Shown here piece after piece: positions 1 to 10,870 of a stretch of 64,000 bases of DNA. The stretch is from Apoderus coryli (lineage: Eukaryota; Arthropoda; Insecta; Coleoptera; Attelabidae), in the NCBI GenBank assembly GCA_911728435.2, contig OU452200.1, positions 35,417,715-35,481,714 of the forward strand, in the 5' to 3' direction. The notes under the pieces were generated by a model. It searched no databases. It saw nothing but the letters and a program-made list of their open reading frames with translations, and was not told where the DNA came from. The first letter of the stretch is position 1. Each line of letters opens with the position of its first letter. A program made the translations under genes and the position numbers.

Positions 1-19
1 TACCTCCTATTGTAACGCA

Positions 20-1065
20 ATGGTTCGCAATTATAAAAGAACATTGGGGCACAGTAGACATGGAAATAATTTTATGCCGTACAATAGCTACACTGAGGAA
101 AATTTACAAAATGCCATACACTCATATCAAAGCCAACAAATGACTTTAAGTGCTGCGTCAAAAAAATATGGGCTACCGAAATCCACACTTGCACTAAAAG
201 CGAAACGTAGAAGCACCTACAAACAAGCAGGCAGACTTCATATTTTATCTGAAGAAGAAGAGAGAGTTATAACTGACCACCTCAATTTAGTCGCTTCCTG
301 GGGCTTTCCCTTTGATACCTACGACCTCAGATTGTTAGTAAAAAATTATCTGGATAAGAAGGGTTTAACTGCAAGACGACTGAGAAATAATTTTTCGGGT
401 CCAGATTGGGCCAGCGCTTTTTTGAAAAGATATAAACATACAATTTCTCATCGCCTCTCGGCAAACATTTCAACCAAAAAAGCAAAGACTACAGCCAGTA
501 AATTGGACGATTTTAACAATGCTAGAGAAATATTGCGTAATACTGACCCTTCGCTAATGATAAATTTCGACGAAACCAATCTGACAGACAATCACGGTGC
601 AAAAAAGTTTATTTTTAAACGAGGCAGTAAATACCCTGAACTGCCATCAGTTTAATCTACTCAGGAACGGCTGATGGACAGCTCCTGCCTGTGTATGTAG
701 TGTACAAGGCTGAAAATATGTGGAACACGTGGACTGTCGGAGGACCCGAGGGTACCAGGTATAATCGATGCAAAAGCGGATGGTTCGATATGGTGTGTTT
801 TGAAGATTGGTTTTTCTCTATAGTGGTTCCATTCTTAGAGGAAAAGAGGGTTAAAAGTATTTTATTTATAACGCCTGTGAAAAGATGTCCCGCTACCAAA
901 TTAAAACATGTTTCTTTCTTTCAGGTTTTAATAGGGGACAATTTGTCATCCCATTTCTCTCAGGAAGTTCTGAAGACTTGTGAAATAATGCAAATAGATT
1001 TTATCTGTCTACCAAGCAATGATACACATATCATGCAGGCCTTAGAGTTTAATCCCAGTCACTAA
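20..1065 (+). pseudogene. pogo-like DNA transposon transposase relic
   Basis: The first part (20-655) starts with an N-terminal region like pogo transposases. It carries a psq-type helix-turn-helix near residues 25-65 (YTEENLQNAI, KYGLPKSTL), a CENP-B-type DNA-binding region near 75-150 (LSEEEERVI, GPDWASAFLKRYK), and the start of the DDE domain with the first catalytic Asp (NFDETNL). A frameshift at about 653-658 moves the frame; it continues at 658 with SGTADGQLLPVY and then GGPEGTRYNRCKSGWFD, both typical of this family. The second Asp lies in IGDNLSSHF. Between LEEKR and VLIGDN, 75 bases (850-924) start with GT and end with a pyrimidine-rich CAG, so a small intron is plausible. The protein ends early at LPSNDTHIMQALEF, where the family continues to a third acidic residue. 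It is dead. Family call is confident; boundaries and TIRs are not visible. Confidence 0.85.
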
Positions 1066-1426
1066 CAATTTTTTTGTGGCAATTATTTTTAATATGGCAG
1101 AAAAAGTGTCTCCCAACAGAGTTTATTTTTAGTTCCTTTCGATATGAATGTCCTTTTATGTTATTTTTTTTTATATTTTATTTATTGCGTTAAAAATTGA
1201 TTTTGTTAGGTACCTAGTTCAGTTTCTTATAATTTTCAGAGTATGTTTTATTGTTTTGTTAAGATGTTGTGTTCTACTTGGTAAAAAAAAATAAATACCT
1301 TACAAAATTATAATTTTTTAACAAAAAAGTGTGTATTTTTGCTAGTGAACCTTTTTTAAAAACATTTTTGGTGTCCATAAAACCCCCATTAAGAGGAGAT
1401 TTAGTTTGCTGATTAAATAACCCGTT

Positions 1427-1463
1427 GTCCAAAATGACCCCGACCCACGGGGTTATTTTGGAC
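1427..1463. repeat. 37-bp near-perfect palindrome
   Basis: The left half begins GTCCAAAATGACCCCG and the right half ends CGGGGTTATTTTGGAC, with one mismatch per arm. A related word, CCAAAATAACCCCG, recurs at about 1621-1634. These may be terminal or subterminal repeats of a decayed DNA transposon, possibly linked to the pogo relic just upstream. That link is inference. Confidence 0.6.
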
Positions 1464-1649
1464 ACCCTTTTAAAAAAATATATTGGTCCCCACGCAATGT
1501 AGAGGGTCTGTCTTTCCTACGCATAATGTAGCTTTCATAGGGCACTATCCAAACCGCCATTAATTCAAAATATTCTTCCAACTAGTTTTAAGGTATAAGT
1601 AAAACACTATGAAAAATTTCCAAAATAACCCCGTTATACGGTACATGCT

Positions 1650-2250
1650 GTGCAACGCAATTTGGGCGTATTTTTAGATTACAAAAAAGAGCTATTCGAT
1701 ACTCTCTGCCAGGACTTCTTCAGAAAATTTAAAATACTAACACTACCTTCCTTATTCATATTGGAATCAGTCTGCTTAATCCGCAAACACCTGTCAGATG
1801 TCTCTGAAAGACCATTCCATAACTATCTCCTTAGAAACGCCGAACATGATCTTTATCTGCCAGCCCCACCGTCCGAATTAATCAAAAGCTCGATTATATA
1901 CAATGCAAAAAGAATGCACAACCATATCTACGAATGGAAATCAAATTGCTATCATCCCTTCCTCGATTCCGTAAAGCTTTAAAGACGTATTTGTTAGAAA
2001 AAGCTTTTTATACAGTAGGTGACTTTTTTAATGTGCATTAATTTTTGAGCGATTCACACACTGGATAGTAGATAGTAGTTTGTATTGTGTGTTTTGTATA
2101 TACTGAACTGTAGAATATTTACTTAATTAATTTATTTTAAGTATCTTAATTTATTTATTTATTTATTTGACGATGTACCTGTATGTATTAATCATTATTC
2201 TTATGTTTTGTTTACCTGTCTACAAATTATTTTTAATTTTTTGACAAATA
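1650..2250 (+). pseudogene. Jockey-type LINE, 3'-end fragment
   Basis: The 110-residue frame (1650-1982) matches the region after the reverse transcriptase core of Jockey-type LINEs. It has LFDTLCQDFFRKFKILTLP, followed by a charged stretch and FYN/HN-type words. After the stop, another frame reads LKTYLLEKAFYT, the usual C-terminal tail of such proteins, so a frameshift or stop has occurred. The following AT-rich 250 bases resemble a LINE 3' untranslated region. The same architecture (FKKLNILTVPALYIW) occurs in the copies at 11880-13215 (+) and 49054-50153 (-), so this is probably a diverged relative. The reverse transcriptase core is absent: this is a 5'-truncated copy. Confidence 0.6.
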
Positions 2251-2802
2251 TATATTTTATTTTTAAAATAGCAGGCCTTCATAGGATTTGATCTTAAGTA
2301 ATTTTTCTTGACTTAACTGGGGATCTGTAGACGTTAATTTATCTTTTCTAAAATCTGCAACGATCTTACCGTTTGTTAAACCATCAAAAGTTGTTCTAAT
2401 CAGATCCATATAATTGACACTGCATGTACCTAACACTGTTGGTTCTTTAAATACATATAAAACACAAGAGTTTCTACACTGCACTGTATTCAACATTTGA
2501 AGGAAACTGATATAGCTTGATATAAATTCGTATAAAGTATAAAGTGTGTTTTTTTTAAAATGTATGAACAAAAATAATAAAATTATACCAATCTATTTGC
2601 AGTAGGAAGTCCGCTTTTATAAATTATAGTAATTGTATTGTCATGGAAATAATGAAATTCGTAAAATCTAGCTAAACATTTAGGTGTGCTTGGGTTTTAT
2701 TATACAAGTTGTCCTCAAATACTATAAAAACTCAATTGCTATTAATAACAAAACCGCAAGTAGTGTTTTTTGAAATATAATTATTGATACCTGTCATTAT
2801 TT

Positions 2803-3270
2803 GTGATTTTAATAGAAAATTTTGTATTAGATATTATGACAAATGCCAATTTTGATAGTTTTCTAGAACGAGAATTATTAGGTGGGGACTTGGACGTTCA
2901 GTTTTCTAGATTAAAAATAGGGCAGAACAATCCCAAGATCCTCGGAGCGAAATGTATTAACCAGTTAGTCAAACTCAATCCTGATTTTGACGTAAACATG
3001 TCTAGAACTAACTTTAAACAAAAGTTAAAAAAAAAATTTTGTGGGGCAGATGCTATTATTCGCTGGACGAATTCTTTAGTGACAAATAATTTTGATGTGA
3101 TTTAGTATAATGAGATAGTATAGACTCGTGATTGATGTAAATGTGTGTTGTTTGTTGAAGAGAAACTTTGTTTTTATTGTAGCAATCTGTATTGACGATC
3201 CCATAATATAAAGTATTGTAATTATTGTTTTATGTTCTGTGGAATTAATAAAGTTATTTATTTATTCATT
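2803..3270 (+). pseudogene. Possible LINE 3'-terminal fragment
   Basis: A 100-residue open frame (2803-3105) ends about 140 bases before GGAATTAATAAAG and an AT-rich (TTTA)n tail, which looks like a LINE 3' end. The words PKILGAKCINQL and NFKQKLKKKF resemble the C-terminal segment of LINE ORF2 proteins, where K.LGPK..N.LP is followed by FK..LK..L. No reverse transcriptase motif is present, so this is a weak family call. The minus-strand open frame at 2263-2571 just upstream (102 codons, ending next to AATAAA-like sequence) is not recognised. Confidence 0.3.
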
Positions 3271-3384
3271 GCGATTTAAACATTTATACATATCTGTAAA
3301 AGAAAATCACTTATTTTAGGATATGGTGTATTATATTATCATGTAAATATTATATATTATTAAAAGGATTTCATGTCCGTAAAT

Positions 3385-3900
3385 ATAATAAATGAAAAAT
3401 AATTTATTGGCAAAGCGGACTAAAATGCTGGTTTTACTACTACTACGCTTGGAGACCACCGTCCGAGCATTGCTGATACCCAAATATTTGGGAGATGCTG
3501 GCAGAAGGATAAAATGGTCTCCTGCTAGCGTTTTGTGTTCACACTATTTTTATTTCTATTTATACGACTGGTTTTACCTATACATTGAGTTTGTTCGGCC
3601 TCTGCATGGTATAGGATATGCATTACTATGTACATGTAGATGATACGTGTTTACATGTGTCTACTGTTGTGTATCCTGTTGTGCTTAAATGCAGGCTGAT
3701 ATTTGTAGATGGGCAACAACTATGGTACTCTGACGAGCTCATAATAAGAGCGAAACGAATTCGTCAGTATCTGTCGACCCATGTTTCGGTCTGGTTCTAT
3801 TGAATTAGACTGGCGCCCTGCTAAATTAAACAAAATTCCTTGTGTAGGTAAAACCAGCATTTTAGTCCGCTTTGCCAATAAATTATTTTTCATTTATTAT
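3385..3900. mobile_element. Non-autonomous element with perfect 53-bp inverted repeats
   Basis: Positions 3385-3437 and 3848-3900 are perfect reverse complements over 53 bases; the left arm begins ATAATAAATGAAAAATAATT and ends CTGGTTTTAC. The 410-base interior has short open frames only and no recognisable protein. The interior from about 3590 to 3850 has a clear reverse-complement relative at 56375-56660, showing it is a dispersed repeat. I see no confident target-site duplication. It could be a MITE or a foldback element; superfamily unknown. Confidence 0.8.
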
Positions 3901-4073
3901 ATATTATAGAATTCTTACCAGTTTCTTGAAAGCAAATAGAAAATAAAATTTTACATGGTGTTTTCTGTTTTTTCTTTATTTTTTTTTACTAGTCGATTTT
4001 CTTGGGAATGAGGTTCAGATGAAACTAGTTTTTTGAAATAAATATTGTATATTTATTTCATATCACAATTTTT

Positions 4074-4120
4074 TTGTACAACGTTTCGACAACATTACGT
4101 TGTCTTTTTCAGGCAACAGA
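4074..4120 (-). ncRNA. Hammerhead-like motif, degraded, PLE type
   Basis: On the minus strand: CTGAAAA (4112-4106), one extra A, a stem II of GACAAC/GTTGTC (4104-4088), then GAAAC and GTT. The conserved G of the CUGANGA box is A here, so cleavage is unlikely. It lies next to the PLE relic at 4400-5340 and faces a second motif at 5392-5440. Confidence 0.5.
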
Positions 4121-4399
4121 ATCTTCTTTTTTTTATATAATTTCTAAAAAATATTAAATATTTCACTAACATAAAGCATGTATTCAACAAAACTTTTTAA
4201 AACACAGGTAACCAACAAAACAATTCACGAGCTTTACAATTAAAATCATAATACTTTAAACAGAATAAAAATAATTTAATAAACATCTTTTTATTTGACC
4301 AAGGCATTAATATGTACCAGAAATTCAGATTATTTCTGTTCAGTATTGGGCATTGTTTAAAATAATGTTTAAAATGTCTATCACTACAATTAAAAAAAT

Positions 4400-5340
4400 A
4401 TGAAGTAAAATAAAAAGTATACAATCACACACCGATAGGAAAGTTCCGACTGCGATTCCAGCTAATACAAGGGATGTTAAAAAGATTCATAATGAATATG
4501 TGGGATTCGTTATATTATATTACTATAAATATTACTAAAAATTGGATGTCGGATCTATCATTTATACTGTTCATATTCTTTTTTATGTGAATCATCTCTA
4601 AAATTTCTCTCTTCTTTGTGTTGGTTTCTTTAGCTAGAATATCAGTTGATTCAAAATTAAAATCGTGGTTATGTTCTTCGATATATTTTTTAAGGCAGTA
4701 TTTCCACTATTAGAATTTCTGTAGCAGTTTAACCTTTTTACAAGATGTTGTTTTGTTTGTCCTATATACACGCCATTGCAATTTTTACATGGTATTTGGT
4801 ATACCACATGGGTGTTGTTCATTTTTGGGATTTTAGTTTTCAGTTTGGTGTAAATTCGTATTTTTAAATTGTTATTATTTTTTTGTGACAAACCTCGATG
4901 TTGTATTTTCTTAACTTTCTTTCAATGTTTCCTGAGAGACCCCTAACATATGGTAGTGATTTATACCGTTTTGATTAATCAGATTGGTTTTTCTTGGTAT
5001 TGATATCATGATAAAACTTGTGTATTCGTTTCTTAAAAATTTTATCTATTAGGATTTTCGGGTAGTTGTTTTTTCATAGTGCATTTTTTGGTTTTGTAAT
5101 AGAGTCTTTTCGATATTCCGGGTCCGTTAGCTTGATAGCTCTATCAGCGAGTCCAATAATATGACTAAGAGGATGACTAGAATTATAATGTGTATATCGT
5201 TGAGACCAAGTTGGTTTCGTGTACCATTTTGTTCTGATTTTATTATCTATTTTTAATAAAGTGGTATCCAGAAAATTCAGTTCATTGTTATTTTCAAGTT
5301 CGATTGTGAATTGTAACCTCATTCCCAAAAAAATCGACTT
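4400..5340 (-). pseudogene. Penelope-like element relic (RT C-terminus plus GIY-YIG)
   Basis: Minus-strand frames show, in order, the end of a PLE reverse transcriptase (5328-5074: LQFTIELENNNELNFLDTTL, then a WYTKPTWSQRY word) and the start of the PLE GIY-YIG endonuclease domain (4891-4634: VVYQIPCKNCNGVYIGQTKQ). The CxxC pair before YIG is the typical PLE arrangement, as in the intact copy at 61530-63686. Frameshifts separate the pieces, and the front of the reverse transcriptase is missing. The PLE-coding word GGGAATGAGGTT appears again at about 4008-4019 in the opposite orientation, suggesting the inverted partial copies often produced by PLE insertion. Confidence 0.85.
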
Positions 5341-5391
5341 GTAAAAAACTAAATACTACTTGTTAATATAAATGATGATTTTTTTGTATAT

Positions 5392-5440
5392 TTTTAGCCT
5401 GAAGAAGCCAGTAAATATATAGCGAAACGTCGCTTAAATG
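5392..5440 (+). ncRNA. Hammerhead-like motif, weak stem II, PLE type
   Basis: CTGAAGA (5399-5405), extra A, then GC..GC with a long loop, GAAAC (5424-5428) and GTC, flanked by AGC/GCT as stem I. Stem II is only 2-3 pairs, so folding is doubtful. Position and orientation mirror the motif at 4074-4120 on the other side of the PLE relic. Confidence 0.4.
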
Positions 5441-5469
5441 AATAAAAGCTATTAGCAGTTTTCAAAGTC

Positions 5470-5940
5470 CTTATACCCTAAGAGCTTATACCTACAATTA
5501 ATACTAAATAATAAGGTTCAAGAAAACTTTCAAGAAAAATATCTGTTTTTTCTCATTTTAAGTTTTTAAATTATACGATATAGAGATTTCGGTAAGAATT
5601 TACCAGAAAAAATATGGCGCATATTAAATGCGCAACAACTGTTAGTCTCACATTACATTGAGCACAGATGGGTGGTTGAACTCTAACAATCAGGTAAGAA
5701 TGTCTTAAGCGATGCATTTTAAAATATTCAATTTGTAGGCAGTGTATTCACGATTTCCAGCTCTTAATTGATTCATGTTTTCTTTAATAGGTTTTAGATT
5801 ACTATTGACAATACTCCAATCTTCCTACCAGGCTCAATCCGGTAGTCATATCAATTCACTTTGAAGTATTCTAACTCTAAGTATGTATTTATTAATTTTT
5901 TTTAAAATATCTCTAAATGCTACTTAATAATAATGACACT
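5470..5940. other. No gene recognised
   Basis: AT-rich sequence inside or downstream of the KIND gene. It lies immediately 3' (on the minus strand) of the exon ending at 5944, so it is intronic if that exon's GTAAGT donor is used. I see no coding signal. Confidence 0.5.
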
Positions 5941-5943
5941 TAC

Positions 5944-6096
5944 GTCCAATAAATGCATGAGTGATGCCCTAGTAGAAACATGTATGGATGTCATCTCAAC
6001 CAATACTTGACACAAGGTCGCACTGATTTTCGATGTAGCCGCATGGCTAGTCAAAGTAGCTCGTTTCAACGTCTCACCCAGTGAATATATCCACAT
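5944..6096 (-). CDS. KIND-domain gene, exon 3 (C-terminal part of the domain)
   Basis: This 153-base block is open for 51 codons between a strong acceptor (pyrimidine-rich, TTTTTTAG at 6103-6097) and a consensus donor GTAAGT at 5943-5938. The protein begins MWIYSLGETLKRATL and ends TRASLMHLLD. The YSLGxTL word followed by a 'xRxSLxxLLD' word is the signature end of KIND domains (kinase non-catalytic C-lobe domain), as in PTPN13 and FRMPD2. Exon 2 at 16426-16619 ends TDTEIEK in phase 0 and this exon starts in phase 0. Joined, they read EIEK-MWIYSLG, matching the family's EKxxxYSLG. Exon 3 ends in phase 0, so further exons should lie below 5938 or outside the window. Confidence 0.8.
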
Positions 6097-6103
6097 CTAA
6101 AAA

Positions 6104-6565
6104 ATATAAATAAATAAACTAAAGCTCTTCAACTCTCTATTTAAAAACTTATACAGTCAGGTACCTAACTAACCTATCCTAAAAAAACGATTTTAGAAAC
6201 TCTCGGGAAAAGCTTGCACCAAACAAGATAGGTCGGGAGTTGTTCGTTATTTTTTTCAATAGAATGTGAAAGGTTATGAAACTGAAACTGGCTCTATACA
6301 AACTAACAGTCAACTTTTAATTAACTTTTGCTCAACTTACCAAGTGGACTTTCAGAATATTTGATAATATACAGGTTGGTAAATTCTGAACGTTGATTTT
6401 TGCCACCTAATTATGAGGGTCACTATTTTAGGTGTCTGTAGCAGACATTAGGACACAAGATGAAGAGCTTTATTTAGAAAATCTTGACGAATCACATTTT
6501 TAAAACTACATTAGTACTAGTCTTGATTGAGATAATATCAAAAAACCAAATCAATAATCACAAAA
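6104..6565. other. Intron sequence, nothing recognised
   Basis: AT-rich sequence between KIND exon 3 and the (TAA)n tail of the next LINE. No open frame or repeat structure was identified. Confidence 0.5.
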
Positions 6566-6569
6566 ATAT

Positions 6570-8310
6570 ATTTTTTTAATAATAATAATAATAAACTTTA
6601 TTGACCATTCATCGGTATAAAAAATATATACATTGGCAAGTCATAGTGTTGTGTCACAAGTAAAAAATAAAAATAAACATGTCAGTCAGTAAAAGTAGGA
6701 CGATGCACATGATAAAATAAAACAAATACATAGAACGCATAAGTAAAAAATACAATGAAAAAAAAGAAAAAATTCTGATGTCACGCATGAGGCAGGCGCG
6801 CCGGTCAGTGTGCCAGAGCAGAACCCGACATACTCCTTCAACGTCTAAAAACCATTATCTACTAAGAGCAATTTTAGTTTATTTTTAGAAATATTTAAAG
6901 ATGCTGATGACTTAATTGAGGAGGGCAACCAACTAAAATAGCTTATGCCAGAGTAGTGCGGCGACCTCTTGTAAAACTCATGGTGAGGCCTAGGAAGCAA
7001 GAGCTGAATTCGGCCCCTGGTGGCATAGTCATGGAGCGAGCCATTAGTTGATAAGAGGTTACGGTTCCTGAATGTATACACTAACAGCTTAAACAAGTAG
7101 ATACACGGTGCTGTTAAAATGCCTTCTTTTTTGAAGGTGTCCCTGCAGGAGAAGTTATAAGGTAGATTAAATATTGAACGTTTTATTATTTTTTGTATAA
7201 CAAAAACACGATACATCTCGCAAGATCTACCCCAGGAGATTATGTTATATGCAATCGTTGAATAAACAAGGGCATAGTATATTGTTATCAAGGCTGCAGA
7301 GTTCATGTTCCCTTTCAAAGAATACACTACAAAGGATTGCTGATTGAGGCTCTTACACACATTATCTATATGGTGTGACCAGCTCAATTTTTCGTCGACC
7401 GCAACACCCAGGAGCCTTACAGACGAAGACCAAGACAAGATGGCACCCCCAAAGTGCACATCAAAGTCCAGAGAAGGCTTATAACTGTTGAACTGAATCA
7501 ACACAGTCTTATTTCGGTTCACCATCAATCGGTTGGCACAACACCACAAGTCGAAGATCCGCAACGTAGACGAAATCTTTGTTCGTATAACCTTAGGGTC
7601 CCTATCAGATATAACCAGAGACGTATCATCCGCATACATGAAGGGTTTGGCAAAGGAGAGTTGCTGAGGTAAGTCATTAACAAACCACAAGAACAGAAGA
7701 GGGCCCAAAACACTACCCTGGGGAGTCCCCACATTTACATTCTCATACTCAGACAAATAAGAACTTATTCGGACGCGAAATCTACGTTGATTTAAGTATG
7801 AGAAGATCCAGCTGTTGACGTTTCCCCTAAGACCCATACAAGACAGCTTGGAGGTCACAAAGTCTTTATCAACCGTATCAAATGCCCTAGACAAGTCAAA
7901 GAATAAGGCAGTGACATACCCCCCCCCCTATCAGTAAGGTCCTGAACACATTGAACGAAATAGGTTATGCATGACTCCGTCGAGAAGCCCCTCCTGAAGC
8001 CGTGCTGACAATCCGCCAAAATATGATTCTCATTTAAAAAATTGAAAATTTGATCTGACATTACCCTTTCAAAATCTTCGATATGACACTCAATAGCGCT
8101 ATGGGTCAATAGTTTTCAACATCTGCAGGATCCCCCTTTTTATAGATAGGGATGACGACTGCGTTTTTAAGTTCGACTGGAAAAACACCAGACGAGACTG
8201 AAATATTTATGAGTTCGATCAGGATTGGCGCAAGTTCTTCAATGCAATACTTCAATAGAAAAACGGGTAATTGTTCCTCCTTTAGCAATCTGGGGAAAAT
8301 GTTCACACTG
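6570..8310 (-). pseudogene. 5'-truncated LINE with reverse transcriptase
   Basis: This minus-strand copy starts inside the reverse transcriptase (8306: ELKNAVVIPIYKKGD), continues through CQHGFRRGFSTESC, FDTVDKDF and GTPQGSVLGPLL, and has the catalytic FMYADDTSL. The C-terminal region runs to 6845. The frame breaks near 8105 and again at about 7920-7929, where a run of C on the plus strand (G on the sense strand) has probably slipped. The 3' end shows a polyadenylation-like CAATAAAG followed by a (TTA)n tail (plus-strand TAATAATAATAATAATAA at about 6575-6594). Endonuclease and ORF1 are missing. The last 349 codons are uninterrupted. It belongs to the Jockey/CR1 group of non-LTR elements; finer clade is uncertain. 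Confidence 0.9.
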
Positions 8311-8319
8311 TCCTCATAT

Positions 8320-9600
8320 ACCTACCTATAAAGTAAACATTCAATTTTAACTTATTGTTTGCTGTAAAACTCTTGCAAATAACCATTGCAAACATATTTC
8401 AATGTCCACGTAAATTGTGTTTATGCTCGCCCTTCGTAAAACAGAAAAATACCATTAACTTCACGAAACTTAATTACTCTCTCAATTTTCCACCAATTTT
8501 AATATATGAGCAGGTTGTGCTATAATTTTTCATTCTTTTAAATCTAGTTGGAGTGAACCCTTACTTTGGAAAACCTATTTCCGTATACATGCACACATAC
8601 AGGGGGTCACAACGAACTGCATCGATCGGTATCTCAAAAAGTAATCATAGATTTTTTTGAAATATGGCAGCTGCCGAAAGTCAATGCGTACTAATCATCT
8701 AAAATATTTTCAGGATGAAGGCACTTTCGATTATAGCCGAAGTCGATGACAACGCGTAATTATTTTAAATACGCACATATTTTATTGCATTTTTGGATTC
8801 CACTATAGTTAATTTCATGTATCATATCCTATAGGTACCTAACATCAACCGTTCCTGCGATATTTGCAATTTTAGGGAAAAAATGCCAAATGCCAACCCC
8901 TTGTTTGATTGTTTCTTCATAAGGGCTGAATTTTTCCTCACTCGTTCTTAGCGTTTTGTAGTAAAAGATCTAATGTAGATATTACCACGAACATTTTCGA
9001 TATTATTAACACCCGTATAAAAAATTATTGAAATATTAATTTAAAAAATGTCAAGCAAAAAAATTTGTGTTTAATTTCCTGTACCTAAAATTATCATTTT
9101 CAATTTATTTGCAAAAACTAGTTTTCAACCTCTTTGTCAAGCGGACATTTTTAAGTTTGATAAATTTAGTTGGCATGGCTGATTGTACAACTGTCAGTCA
9201 TTCAGCTTAAAATTATTGTAAATGTAAGCGATATATTCTAGCGCTCTAAAATTGAAACTTCACACGCCCGAACACAACAATTGTTTTATTAACAATGAAT
9301 CAAAATTCTCCACTTTCAAATACATAAAATAAAATATCTAGTGAAGACTAATAGTAGCATTCCATTTGATTTTTCTAAGAAAATTAACAAAATCTGAAAC
9401 GTTGTTATCTATATATCTCCATCTCGTGGTCATATATAAAACATAAATAACAACGGCAATAATTTTTTTGATACTACAACCCAAACTTTACTTTGTTATT
9501 GAGCCTAATTTTATTAAAATCGGACTATTAATAAGAAAGTTAGACAACTTTTTACACACCAACATTCTCCGGCTCCTCCACCATTTATTTAAGAAGACAG
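8320..9600. other. No gene recognised
   Basis: AT-rich intron or repeat sequence. ATACAGGG at about 8598 and the reverse complement CCCTGTAT at about 9855 look like the terminal words of Tc1/mariner-type elements, but the bases further in do not match each other, so I do not call one element. Confidence 0.4.
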
Positions 9601-9620
9601 GGAAAAAAGTTTTATAATTT

Positions 9621-9812
9621 AATGTATAATGTAATGTATAATGTAATGTATAATGTAATGTATAATGTAATGTATAATGTAATGTATAATGTAATGTATA
9701 ATGTAATGTATAATGTAATGTATAATGTAATGTATAATGTAATGTATAATGTAATGTATAATGTAATGTATAATGTAATGTATAATGTAATGTATAATGT
9801 AATGTATAATGT
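9621..9812. repeat. 12-bp minisatellite, 16 copies
   Basis: A 12-base unit, AATGTATAATGT, repeats about 16 times without visible variation (192 bases). The unit has no stops in several frames of both strands, so it yields long artificial open frames; none is a gene. Confidence 0.97.
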
Positions 9813-10569
9813 GTAACAAGACACACGGGCAATAGAATTCACTTTTGTCCTACCCTGTATATATAGTTGGGTGAATTTTATAGATATTTTATATTAGTTT
9901 GGGAATATTATTTAAGTAGATTGTATACAAATGTTCTTAAACTCTCCTTTTAGTCATAAAATTTAAGGGTCTGTTTTCTATTTATCTTATCTTCTATTGA
10001 TATAAGTTTTACCAAAGCAATAAATACGTCTACAAGTAGGTAACAAAAATATATAATTTTTGTCATTTTTCTTTGTTCAACTCTTAGATAACTAGATGTT
10101 ACAGTTACCGGGTGGTCTAAACATTTAAAATTCTCGAAATATCTTCATGTAAATTAAATGTCGAACTCTTATTATTATATACAAAAGCTAGTTGGAGGGT
10201 GTCACGGTTTCCCATATCAAATAATATATATAATGGGCGCATAAAAAACAATGGGTTTTTGTCCAGTCGCTGATTCGGGAGATTGACAAGTCATTATAAA
10301 ATCGTATTGTTTCTTGCTTTACAAATGGTAGTGACTGGTTAATCTTTTGAACGAACTCCAACATAAGATACCTAAGTATCAAAAACCATTATTAAATCTT
10401 CTCACCCTGAAATTTTGCTACTTGATTGCATATTTCCAATTTGGAAAACATCTTATGGAACATGCTGCAGACAAAATTCTGTAAAAAATGAGGAAGAAAA
10501 TTTGCAGGTTGTGTCTAAAAAGATCCTAATCCATTTTGACTTGAAAGTCTAACAAAGCGACCTCTATGA

Positions 10570-10870
10570 TCTTTCTCATCTGACTTGCTTAAAGGACACT
10601 ATATGATAATGGAGTTGGTCGCCCTTTTGGTCAGTCTGTCCGTGTTTTGCAGGCTTCTGAAATATGTACGGCGGCCAAGACATGATTACGACATTGCTTT
10701 TGGCCAAAAAATCACGAACAATGTGTGGGCAGGTTCATTATTGTGATGCAAAACCTATCAATTATTTTGCCCAAATCCGGGCGTGTTCTTGGTATTACTT
10801 CACTAAAACGGCGCATAACTTGAAGGTATTATTGCAAGCGCATCGTCATTGTCACCGAAGACAGTGAGCA
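10570..10870 (-). pseudogene. mariner transposase relic
   Basis: Minus-strand frames give VLHHNNEPAHT, the decayed form of the mariner second-Asp motif (LHHDNAPxHT). This is preceded by FSEVIPRTRPDLGK and followed by FLAKSNV and SWPPY, the usual order before the third Asp (PPYSPDLAP). The catalytic Asp of HHDN is Asn here and several frameshifts are needed, so it is inactive. It sits in the large KIND-gene intron. Confidence 0.6.

Noticed and set aside
9621..9812. CRISPR array
   Set aside because: Short perfect tandem repeat without spacers, in a eukaryotic context.
9488..9842. Several long open frames of Tyr-, His- or Asn-rich repeats on both strands
   Set aside because: They are translations of the 12-bp minisatellite, which has no stop in these frames.
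8597..9865. A single Tc1/mariner-type element between ATACAGGG and CCCTGTAT
   Set aside because: Only the outermost eight bases are complementary; the sequences further in do not match.
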